A stretch of DNA of 11,665 bases, from the NCBI GenBank assembly GCA_902493835.1, contig CABURG010000044.1:1-11665 (forward strand), written 5' to 3'. This stretch comes from an uncultured Collinsella sp. (GTDB lineage: Bacteria > Actinomycetota > Coriobacteriia > Coriobacteriales > Coriobacteriaceae). A model generated the notes under the pieces. The model ran no database searches and was not told the origin of the DNA. It saw only the letters and a program-made list of their open reading frames with translations. The translations under genes and the position numbers were made by a program. The stretch's first letter is position 1; each line of letters opens with the position of its first letter. Positions 5,500 through 11,665 of this stretch are shown here, in pieces.

Positions 5500-7728
5500 C
5501 TAAGCCTCCGGCACCTCACCGGTCGCAAGAATCTGCTCGAGTGCGTCCTCATCCAACACGGGCACACCCAGCTGCTCGGCCTTGGTGAGCTTGGAGCCCG
5601 CTTTGGGACCGGCGACCAGATAGCTTGTCTTCTTTGACACGCTGCCCGAAACCTTGGCGCCAAGCACCTTGAGCGCCGCGCCCGCCTCGTCGCGCGTGCG
5701 GTTTACGAGCGTGCCGGTGAGCACGAAGGTCAGACCCGCGAGTGGCTGTGCGTCGGCGAGCTCGCCTGCCACGCCAGCGTCGGCTGCGGCTTGCGCGTGC
5801 GCGGCGCCCAAGTCGACCTCGAGCGACAGGCCCGCCTGGCGCAGGCGTTCCAGCACGGCGAGATTCTCGGGCACGGCCAGGAACTGCTTGACGCTTGCCG
5901 CAATCTTGGGACCGATGCCCTCGCACTCGGCGATGTCCTCTTCGCTCGCCAAGATGAGCTTGTCAATCGACAGGAATCGCTCGGCGATGACCTCACCCAC
6001 GCTTTTGCCCACATGGCGGATACCCAGGGCAAATAGCACGCGCCCGAGCGGCTGGCTCTTGGACTTGTTGAGCTCGGCGATGATTTTCTCGGCCGTCTTG
6101 AGGCCCACCGGAATGGGATCGCCCTTCTTGACGCCCTTTTTGCTGTTGGAGCTGGCATAGGTGCGCCCCGTGTCCAGGCCGGCGATGTCGTCGACCGTGA
6201 GCTGGTAGAAGTCCGCGACATCATGGATCAGGCCGGCGGCGATCATCTTGTCGACGATCTCGTCGCCCAGGCCGTCGACGTCCATGCAGCCGCGGCTCAC
6301 CCAGTGAAGCAGGCGCTCCTTAAGCTGCGCTGGGCAGTCGATGGAGACACAACGGTAAGCGACCTCGCCATCCTCGTGGACCACGGGGCTGCCGCACACG
6401 GGGCAGACCTCGGGCATGTGCCAGTCGACCGAATCGACCGGGCGCTTGTCGAGCACCGGGCCCACAACCTCGGGGATTACGTCGCCCGCCTTGTGCACGA
6501 TGATGGTGTCGCCCTCGCGCACGTTTTTGCGGCGGATCTCGTCGATGTTGTGCAGCGTGGCGCGCGCGATGGTGGAGCCGGCGACCGTCACCGGGTCGAA
6601 CTCGGCGACCGGTGTGAGTACACCGGTGCGGCCCACCTGGATGCGAATTTCGCGCAGGATGGTCTGTTTTTCCTCGGGCGGGAACTTAAAGGCAATGGCC
6701 CAGCGTGGCGCGCGGGCGGTAAAGCCCAGGTCGAGCTGCTGCTGAAAGCTGTCGACCTTTACGACCACGCCGTCGATGTCGTAGTCCAGGTCACCACGAT
6801 GCTCGAGGGCCTGGGCGCAGAACTCGTGGACCTCGGCCGGCGTGGCGCAACGGGCAACGTTAGGGTTGACGCTAAAGCCGGCGCTACGCAGCCAGTCGAG
6901 GAACTCGCGCTGGCTGTGGACGTGCAGCGGGTCGGTATCGGCGATGGCATAAATAAAGGTGGCCAAGTCGCGGCGCGCCGTGACCTTGGGGTCTTTTTGG
7001 CGCAGGGATCCTGCAGCGGCGTTGCGCGGGTTGGCAAAGGGGTCGCGACCCTCGGCATCGGCCTCTTCATTCAGACGAACAAAGCTGCCTTTGGGCATAT
7101 AGACCTCGCCGCGCACCTCAATGGTGCGCTCGCGGTCGGCGCCCATGTGGACGAGCGCCGCCTCGGACAGGTGCATGGGCACATCCTTGATGGTACGGAC
7201 GTTGAGCGACACGTCCTCGCCCGTGGTGCCATCGCCGCGTGTGGCTGCGCGTACGAAGGTGCCGTTTTGGTAGGTAAGGGCCACGCCCAAACCGTCGATC
7301 TTAAGCTCGCAGGTATAGGTGACGCTACCGGCACCGAGGGCATCCTCAGTGCGCTGGAGCCACGCGTCGAGCTCGTCCAGATCCATGGCATCGTCCATGG
7401 AATACATGCGTGCCATGTGCGTGACCGGCGTAAACTGCTCGCTCACGTACCCGCCCACGCGCTGGGTATAGCTGTCGGGCGTCACCAGGTCGGGGTAGGT
7501 GGCCTCAATTTCCTGCAGCTCAACGAGCATCTTGTCAAAGGCGGCGTCCGTGATCTCGGGCGCATCGAGCATGTAGTAGCGATAGGCGTGGTAATCGAGC
7601 TCGTGGCGCAGCTCGGCCGCACGCGCTGCCGCCTGGGCACGGGCATCGGCCGGTACGGCGGTATCCGTGCTCGCGGGCGTTTCGGTATCGATGTCCACGC
7701 CGTCACCAAACAGGCTCGATTGCTCCAT
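5500..7728 (-). CDS. ligA: NAD-dependent DNA ligase LigA
   Basis: LigA seals nicks in duplex DNA using NAD+, joining Okazaki fragments and finishing repair. The 742-residue product has every expected domain: an Ia-type N-terminus (YHAYRYYMLDAPEITD, 46-61), the adenylation lysine K143 in ELKIDG, a second nucleotidyltransferase motif DGVVVK (319-324), an OB fold, a four-Cys zinc finger (C442, C445, C460, C465), helix-hairpin-helix repeats, and a BRCT domain (about 661-735, PLAGLTFVLTG). It is longer than the usual ~670 residues because of a ~35-residue N-terminal extension and a Lys-rich insertion at about 520-540 near the first HhH region. The ATG at 7726-7728 has AGGAG about 7 nt upstream; the frame is open 15 codons further without a better site. 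It stands alone, flanked by its own terminator and by a MITE-like element. Confidence 0.96.
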   Translation of the reverse strand: MEQSSLFGDGVDIDTETPASTDTAVPADARAQAAARAAELRHELDYHAYRYYMLDAPEITDAAFDKMLVELQEIEATYPDLVTPDSYTQRVGGYVSEQFTPVTHMARMYSMDDAMDLDELDAWLQRTEDALGAGSVTYTCELKIDGLGVALTYQNGTFVRAATRGDGTTGEDVSLNVRTIKDVPMHLSEAALVHMGADRERTIEVRGEVYMPKGSFVRLNEEADAEGRDPFANPRNAAAGSLRQKDPKVTARRDLATFIYAIADTDPLHVHSQREFLDWLRSAGFSVNPNVARCATPAEVHEFCAQALEHRGDLDYDIDGVVVKVDSFQQQLDLGFTARAPRWAIAFKFPPEEKQTILREIRIQVGRTGVLTPVAEFDPVTVAGSTIARATLHNIDEIRRKNVREGDTIIVHKAGDVIPEVVGPVLDKRPVDSVDWHMPEVCPVCGSPVVHEDGEVAYRCVSIDCPAQLKERLLHWVSRGCMDVDGLGDEIVDKMIAAGLIHDVADFYQLTVDDIAGLDTGRTYASSNSKKGVKKGDPIPVGLKTAEKIIAELNKSKSQPLGRVLFALGIRHVGKSVGEVIAERFLSIDKLILASEEDIAECEGIGPKIAASVKQFLAVPENLAVLERLRQAGLSLEVDLGAAHAQAAADAGVAGELADAQPLAGLTFVLTGTLVNRTRDEAGAALKVLGAKVSGSVSKKTSYLVAGPKAGSKLTKAEQLGVPVLDEDALEQILATGEVPEA

Positions 7729-7836
7729 AGCGGCACTCCTTCGCTCGATTTCAAACGGATACAAGAGTACCACCGGCCACCATGGCGCCGAATAGCCCTT
7801 TCGAACCGCACCGAATCGGCAGCCGCCAGACTGGGG

Positions 7837-8040
7837 TGGACAGTTAGTTCAGATACGTATAAATCCTAGAACTGAATCAGGCACGAACACCCCTGTTTCA
7901 ACTAATTTGGGCTCCTCGAAACCATGTAAACGTCCCGCTCTCCCTCCCAAACACCCATTCGAGCCCCATCCCAATCAAATAATTGCTCAAAACGAATCCC
8001 AAGCTGCCCCAGATTTATACGTATCTGAACTAACTGTCCA
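7837..8040. mobile_element. MITE-like element, 204 bp with perfect 29-bp terminal inverted repeats
   Basis: Bases 7837-7865 (beginning TGGACAGTTAGTTCAGATAC) are the exact reverse complement of 8012-8040, separated by 146 bp. The arm contains the self-complementary ATACGTAT. The AT-richer centre has no convincing coding frame on either strand. I could not find a clean target-site duplication; CCAGAC occurs near both ends but not flush with them. The arrangement fits a non-autonomous transposable element, whose transposase would be elsewhere. An alternative is a long structured RNA. It lies between the htrA terminator and the ligA start, so it could affect ligA expression. Confidence 0.65.
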
Positions 8041-8112
8041 GACCATTACGAACCAGGCCTCTTATCAGCCCCAAGTGATCCGTTTCCCCGTCCCCAACGG
8101 ATCAATAAGAAA

Positions 8113-8149
8113 AGAGGGGCTGCCCCGCGTTGGCGGGACAGCCCCCTCT
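8113..8149 (-). terminator. Intrinsic terminator of htrA
   Basis: The GC-rich hairpin pairs 8113-8128 with 8133-8149, with one bulged G and one non-Watson-Crick position, around a 4-nt loop. On the minus strand it is followed directly by TTTTCTTATT, a good U-tract. It begins about 27 nt after the htrA stop codon. Confidence 0.88.
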
Positions 8150-8175
8150 GGCATCGGTATGTGCGATACGGCTCG

Positions 8176-9636
8176 TTAGTAACCCTGGCCGTAGCCCTGG
8201 CCCTGGCCCTGCTGGCCTAGCAGCTCCTCCAGGTACTGGCGCAGCTGCTCGTCGGTAATACCGCCGTTGCCGGTGTCGGTCGCGCTGTCGTCCTGCTGCT
8301 GGCTCTGCAACTCCTCGTCAGAGCCCAGCTCAACCGTGACCTTTTTCTCTTCCTTGCCGCGCATGAGCGTGATCTCGACCTTCTCGCCCACCTCGTGGCT
8401 GCGCAGCGCGATGATCAGGCCATCGGCGCTCGTGATCTCGTCGTCGCCCAGCTTGGTGATGACGTCGCCCTCTTGGATGCCAGCCTTGGCAGCAGGACCA
8501 TCCTCGACGACGCTCGCCACATACGCGCCGCTATCGGTGCTCAGCTTGTTGGTGCGAGCGTTGAGCGCATTGACGCTCGAAAGCGTAGCGCCCATGTACG
8601 GATGCACCGGCGTCTTACCGCCGATGATCTGATCGGCAATGTTCTTGGCATAGTTGACCGGAATGGCAAAGCCCACGCCCGAGCTGGAGCCCGAATAGCT
8701 CTCGATGAGCGAGTTGATGCCCACGAGCTCGCCGTTGTCGTTAACGAGCGCGCCACCGGAGTTGCCCGGGTTGATGGCGGCATCGGTCTGAATCATGTTG
8801 GCATAGATGGTGTTGCCGCTGGTAGAGCTCATGGCCGTGGAGCGATAGAGCGCCGAGACGATGCCGGTGGAGACAGACTGCTCGTTGCCGAACGGCGAAC
8901 CGATCGCCATGACCCACTCGCCCACGTTGAGCTTGGAGGAGTCACCGATCTCAATCGGCGTGAGCTTGGAGGCGTCTGCGTCCTTGAGCTTGATGACGGC
9001 CAGGTCGCTCGAAGCATCGTTGCCCACGAACTCGGCCTCGTAGGTGGTGCCGTCGTCCATGGTCACCACGTACTGGTCGTAACCATCGACCACGTGGTTG
9101 TTGGTGAGGATGTGGCCCTCGGTATCGAGCACAACGCCCGAGCCGACGCTGCCCGAGCTGTCCGACTCGTCGGCAGACTGCGAAAGCGAGCCATTCTGGC
9201 TACCGCTCGAAGTGGCGGTAATGGAAACCACGGAGGGCAATGCCTTAGCAGAAACGGCCTCGGCCAGCGTGGTGTCCTCGGAGTCGATCGTGATCTTTTG
9301 CGTCGATGAACCCGAAGCGCCCGCCGTCACGGCATTCTTGCCGCCACCGATATCGAGCGTGCCGCTCATAATGAGCGCGATGACCAGCAGGGCGCCGCAT
9401 GCGCAGCCGGCGAGTGCCGTAATAAAGATCGGCAGCTTTTTGGTCTTGGTCTTGACCACCGTGTGCTTGTTTACGACCTGTTGGCCGCCCAGCGGCTTGC
9501 CGGTCTGCGTGTCGTAGGCCTGCACGTAGGGAATGTTGCTACCGGCAGGCGTCGACTCCACCTGCACGCGCGGCTGCTGCTGGGTCTCGCCGGCGTTGCC
9601 CGCATCCTGGGGACGCTGGGAATCGTTCTCGCTCAT
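8176..9636 (-). CDS. Membrane-anchored HtrA/DegP-type serine protease with one PDZ domain
   Basis: A trypsin-like quality-control protease acting outside the membrane on misfolded proteins. The 486-residue product has a Gln/Thr-rich cytoplasmic N-terminus (1-68), one membrane helix (about 69-90), a Ser-rich linker, the protease domain (about 120-340), a PDZ domain (about 346-437), and a Gln/Gly/Tyr-rich tail ending GQGQGYGQGY. The catalytic triad is complete: H181 in LTNNHVV, D211 in SSDLAVIK and S293 in GNSGGAL. The layout is that of actinobacterial and Bacillus HtrA proteins. The ATG at 9634-9636 has AAAGGA about 8 nt upstream; an upstream TTG start would fall inside a hairpin and is unlikely. 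It lies downstream of a GlnR-like gene but a strong terminator intervenes, so it is probably a separate unit. I found no convincing promoter. Confidence 0.93.
   Translation of the reverse strand: MSENDSQRPQDAGNAGETQQQPRVQVESTPAGSNIPYVQAYDTQTGKPLGGQQVVNKHTVVKTKTKKLPIFITALAGCACGALLVIALIMSGTLDIGGGKNAVTAGASGSSTQKITIDSEDTTLAEAVSAKALPSVVSITATSSGSQNGSLSQSADESDSSGSVGSGVVLDTEGHILTNNHVVDGYDQYVVTMDDGTTYEAEFVGNDASSDLAVIKLKDADASKLTPIEIGDSSKLNVGEWVMAIGSPFGNEQSVSTGIVSALYRSTAMSSTSGNTIYANMIQTDAAINPGNSGGALVNDNGELVGINSLIESYSGSSSGVGFAIPVNYAKNIADQIIGGKTPVHPYMGATLSSVNALNARTNKLSTDSGAYVASVVEDGPAAKAGIQEGDVITKLGDDEITSADGLIIALRSHEVGEKVEITLMRGKEEKKVTVELGSDEELQSQQQDDSATDTGNGGITDEQLRQYLEELLGQQGQGQGYGQGY
8180..8216 (-). 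repeat. Short in-frame repeat encoding the Gly/Gln/Tyr tail of HtrA
   Basis: Degenerate six-base units of the CCCTGG/CCGTAG type recur and encode the Gly-Gln and Gly-Tyr pairs at the extreme C-terminus of the protease. The repeat is in frame and directly before the stop, so copy-number change would alter tail length without a frameshift. Confidence 0.55.
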
Positions 9637-9665
9637 GACTGCGATCCTTTCGTCTAATAACCAAA

Positions 9666-9689
9666 GGCCCGCCAAACATGTGGCGGGCC
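9666..9689 (-). terminator. GC-rich hairpin just before htrA (terminator or leader element)
   Basis: A perfect 9-bp stem, GGCCCGCCA with TGGCGGGCC, closes a 6-nt loop. On the minus strand it is followed by TTTGGTTATT, a weak U-tract, then after about 15 nt by the htrA ribosome-binding site. It could back up the terminator at 9808-9840. If the htrA promoter lies upstream it would instead sit in the htrA leader, where it could attenuate or protect the message. The sequence does not decide between these. Confidence 0.5.
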
Positions 9690-9807
9690 ATCATTGTTCA
9701 CGTTGAGTTGTACCCCAATATGTGGGCGTACGCGTATGAGAACGCAATCTTTTAGGAAGGCTTAAGTTCTGTTGCAGATTCGAGAGGAACCCGCACCTGC
9801 GTCAAAA

Positions 9808-9840
9808 CCACCACAAAGGTGCCTGTCCCCTTTGTGGTGG
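9808..9840 (-). terminator. Intrinsic terminator of the glnA-like/glnR-like unit
   Basis: A perfect 12-bp stem, CCACCACAAAGG (9808-9819) with its complement at 9829-9840, closes a 9-nt loop. On the minus strand it begins 4 nt after the regulator's stop codon and is followed by TTTT. The loop side reads GGGGACAGGCACC, a sequence I recall as recurring in dispersed hairpins of Coriobacteriia; that recollection is unverified. Confidence 0.85.
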
Positions 9841-9844
9841 AAAT

Positions 9845-10507
9845 CTAGTCCTTAAATAGATAGCCCACGCCGCGGACGGTGGTGATGTGTGCCGCGATCT
9901 GCGGGCCCACCTTGGAGCGGATGCGTCGGATGTGCACGTCGACGGTGCGCGTGCCGCCGCAGTACTCAAAGCCCCACACGCGGTGCAGCAGCACTTCGCG
10001 GCTGTAGGCGCGGTTGGGATGCGTCGCCAAAAAGCTCAGCAGCGAGTACTCCATCAGCGTCAGGTCGATGGGCTCGTTATCGAGCGTCACCTGGTAGGTG
10101 GCCAGGTTGATCTCGAGGTTATCGATGTTGAGCACATCGTCGGCGGCGACGGTCTCCTCCTCGCCCATCAGGCGCTGCGCGCGAGCCTTGAGCTCGTTGG
10201 GCGTCGCCGTGGGGCATACAAAGTCGGCATGCGCGTGATTGGGCAGACGCAGGGTGCTAAGCGCCTCGTCGTCAACGATCACCAGCATGGGGACGCCGCC
10301 GCGGTCGTCGAGCCACTTGGCAATCTGATCGATGCGGTCGCTGCGGATGCCATCGGAATCGAGGATCAGCAGGTCAAAGTCGTGCGCTGCAGTCGGCGAA
10401 TCGGGGGTTGCCAGGCTCACCTCGACACCCAGGGTGGTCGTCAAGCTGCGGGCAAACTCGTGGAAGCGCGTCGTGCGCGCCATGAACAGGGCACTCTTAT
10501 CGGACAT
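9845..10507 (-). CDS. glnR: GlnR-like OmpR-family regulator with an atypical receiver
   Basis: A 220-residue regulator with an N-terminal receiver-like domain (about 5-115) and a C-terminal OmpR/PhoB winged helix (about 128-219). The DNA-binding part (VWGFEYCGGTRTVDVHIRRI, then TTVRGVGYLF) matches actinobacterial GlnR closely as I recall it, including the GGTRTVDVH stretch. The receiver keeps the Asp at position 50 (LLILDSDG) but has ART where phosphorylated receivers have an acidic pair, and no Lys in the FVCPTA segment. GlnR of Streptomyces and Mycobacterium has the same traits and acts without a cognate kinase as the global nitrogen regulator. The ATG at 10505-10507 has GGAGG 5 nt upstream. 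It follows the glutamine synthetase homologue by 50 nt on the same strand, supporting a nitrogen role. The symbol is by similarity; an unrelated orphan OmpR regulator is the alternative. Confidence 0.8.
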   Translation of the reverse strand: MSDKSALFMARTTRFHEFARSLTTTLGVEVSLATPDSPTAAHDFDLLILDSDGIRSDRIDQIAKWLDDRGGVPMLVIVDDEALSTLRLPNHAHADFVCPTATPNELKARAQRLMGEEETVAADDVLNIDNLEINLATYQVTLDNEPIDLTLMEYSLLSFLATHPNRAYSREVLLHRVWGFEYCGGTRTVDVHIRRIRSKVGPQIAAHITTVRGVGYLFKD

Positions 10508-10557
10508 ATCGGCCTCCAAAGAAATGAGCTCAATCGTACTGGAGCAAGCCAGCGCGA

Positions 10558-11665
10558 TTAGGAGTTCGCCAGGTAGTGCTTGATCTCCCACTCGGTGATC
10601 GTAGACTCAAACTTATGCCACTCGTCACGCTTCTTTTTGAGGAAGAAACTGTGAATGTGCTCGCCGAGGGCATCCTTCATAAACTGCGAGTCCTCAAACA
10701 CGTCAAGCGCCTCTTTGAGCGAGCGCGGCAGCGGCGTGTAGCCGGCCTCGAGCATCTGACGGTCGGTAAGCTTGAGCGTCTCGGCCGTGGCCTCGGGCGG
10801 GAGCTCCAGCTTGCGCTCGATGCCGTCGAGACCAGCCGCCAGCGTGACGGCGTTGACCAGGTACGGGCTGGCCATGGGGTCGGGGCTACGAAGCTCGATG
10901 CGCGTGGACAGCTGCTTGCCGGGCTTGTAGACCGGGATGCGAACCATGCTCGCGCGGTTGCGCAGGCCCCACGTGGCGTACTGCGGCACGGAGTCACCGC
11001 CCGTGGTGATGCGCTTGTACGAGTTGACCGTGGGGTTGGTGATGGCGCTAATCTCGCGGGCATGCGCCAGGATGCCGGCCATGTAGTGCTTGGCGATGTC
11101 GGAAAGATGGTACTTCTCGTCGTCCTCGCCCCAAAAGACGTTGTTGCCGTCGTGGTCGAATAGCGACTGGCACAGGAACATAGCGCTGCCGTCCTCGCCC
11201 GCCAACGGCTTGGGCATAAAGGAGGCGTGGCAACCGCTCTCGTAGGCCTGCTGCTTAATGATGAGCTTTGCCGTGGTGATGGCGTCGGACATGCTCAGGG
11301 CCTCGGCGTGACGCAGGCTCATGCCGTGCTGCGAGCGGCCAGCGGCGTGGAAGGTGTACTCCACGGGCACGGACATCTTCTCGAGCGTGAGGACCGTGTT
11401 GCGGCGCAGGTCGCGAGCGGCGTCGCTCACCGAAAGATCGAAATAGCCCACGTTGTCGAGTGGCTCGGGCGTGTGCTCGTCAGGGAAGTAGTAATACTCC
11501 AGCTCGGCGCCCACGTTGAGCAGATAGCCAGCTTTCTCGGCCTTGCGGAACATGCGGCGCAGGGCATCGCGCGGATCGCCGGCGAAGGGCTTGCGGTCGG
11601 GGGTGCACACATCGCAGAACACGCGGGCGACGCCGTTGTGGCTCGGGCGCCACGGCAAAATCTGG
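10558..11665 (-). CDS. Glutamine synthetase homologue with altered active site (5' end outside window)
   Basis: The visible 368 residues (numbered from the window edge) are the catalytic barrel of a type I glutamine synthetase, the family that makes glutamine from glutamate, ammonia and ATP. Preserved features are GAELEY (E54, E56), GYFD, ASFMPKPL, NSYKR (R218), RNRASMVRIP and RIELRSPDP (E257). Several key positions differ. The HHE..PGQ.E motif reads FHAAGRSQHG, so two metal-ligand Glu become Ala and Gly. The GSGMHxH motif reads GSAMFLC, so the ligand His is Phe. The catalytic Glu of the PG.EAP loop is Asp (GGDSVP). No adenylylation Tyr is seen in the usual place. The overall sequence recalls the mycobacterial GlnA2 branch. 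About 80-90 N-terminal residues are missing. It is co-oriented with the GlnR-like gene 50 nt downstream. A changed substrate or a non-catalytic sensor are both possible. Confidence 0.88.
   Translation of the reverse strand, partial: QILPWRPSHNGVARVFCDVCTPDRKPFAGDPRDALRRMFRKAEKAGYLLNVGAELEYYYFPDEHTPEPLDNVGYFDLSVSDAARDLRRNTVLTLEKMSVPVEYTFHAAGRSQHGMSLRHAEALSMSDAITTAKLIIKQQAYESGCHASFMPKPLAGEDGSAMFLCQSLFDHDGNNVFWGEDDEKYHLSDIAKHYMAGILAHAREISAITNPTVNSYKRITTGGDSVPQYATWGLRNRASMVRIPVYKPGKQLSTRIELRSPDPMASPYLVNAVTLAAGLDGIERKLELPPEATAETLKLTDRQMLEAGYTPLPRSLKEALDVFEDSQFMKDALGEHIHSFFLKKKRDEWHKFESTITEWEIKHYLANS

Noticed and set aside
6223..7869. A 548-codon open frame on the plus strand, opposite ligA
   Set aside because: It mirrors the high-GC codon pattern of ligA, has no family motif, and ligA itself is unmistakable.
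7907..8179. A 90-codon plus-strand frame in the ligA-htrA gap
   Set aside because: It starts inside the MITE-like element and ends through the htrA terminator, with no ribosome-binding site or known motif.
8395..9309. A 304-codon plus-strand frame opposite htrA
   Set aside because: Low-complexity shadow of the protease gene with no domain signature.
9637..9675. An earlier TTG start for htrA adding 13 residues
   Set aside because: The TTG is in the loop of a hairpin, and the ATG at 9636 has a proper ribosome-binding site.

Overview
The window reads as chromosomal DNA from a high-GC actinobacterium, most likely of the class Coriobacteriia (Collinsella-like). This rests on an NAD-dependent DNA ligase, a GlnR-type OmpR-family regulator next to an actinobacterial-style glutamine synthetase homologue, and high-GC codon use. 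The placement is an inference from the proteins, since nothing could be searched. No rRNA, tRNA, CRISPR array or complete insertion sequence is visible.

Layout, left to right. (1) 1-1602, minus strand: the molybdenum-cofactor pair moaA then moaC (moaC runs off the left edge), 4 nt apart. (2) 1736-3036: a lower-GC island with one minus-strand gene for a DUF559/Vsr-like nuclease-fold protein. It is bracketed by two nearly identical 59-bp palindromes in the same orientation. (3) 3120-5480, plus strand: a multidrug-efflux unit, in order a MerR-type promoter with a 19-bp spacer and dyad, a MATE transporter, a BmrR-like MerR regulator with a GyrI-like ligand domain, and a bidirectional terminator shared with ligA. 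(4) 5500-7728, minus strand: ligA. (5) 7729-8175: an intergenic stretch holding a 204-bp MITE-like element with perfect 29-bp terminal inverted repeats, plus the htrA terminator. (6) 8176-9636, minus strand: a membrane-anchored HtrA-type serine protease. (7) 9845-11665, minus strand: a glutamine synthetase homologue (5' end outside the window) followed after 50 nt by a GlnR-like regulator and a strong terminator.

The most unusual locus is the last one. The glutamine synthetase homologue keeps the family fold and substrate motifs, but three of the six classical metal ligands are replaced, and a catalytic Glu is Asp. Its partner is an OmpR-type regulator whose receiver lacks the acidic pair and the conserved Lys, as in actinobacterial GlnR. 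Two proteins of nitrogen metabolism with apparently disabled active sites, co-transcribed, suggest a nitrogen-sensing module rather than a biosynthetic one; this is a hypothesis. The second notable locus is the nuclease-fold gene between paired palindromes, which resembles in layout the known pairing of REP palindromes with REP-associated transposases but uses a different protein family.
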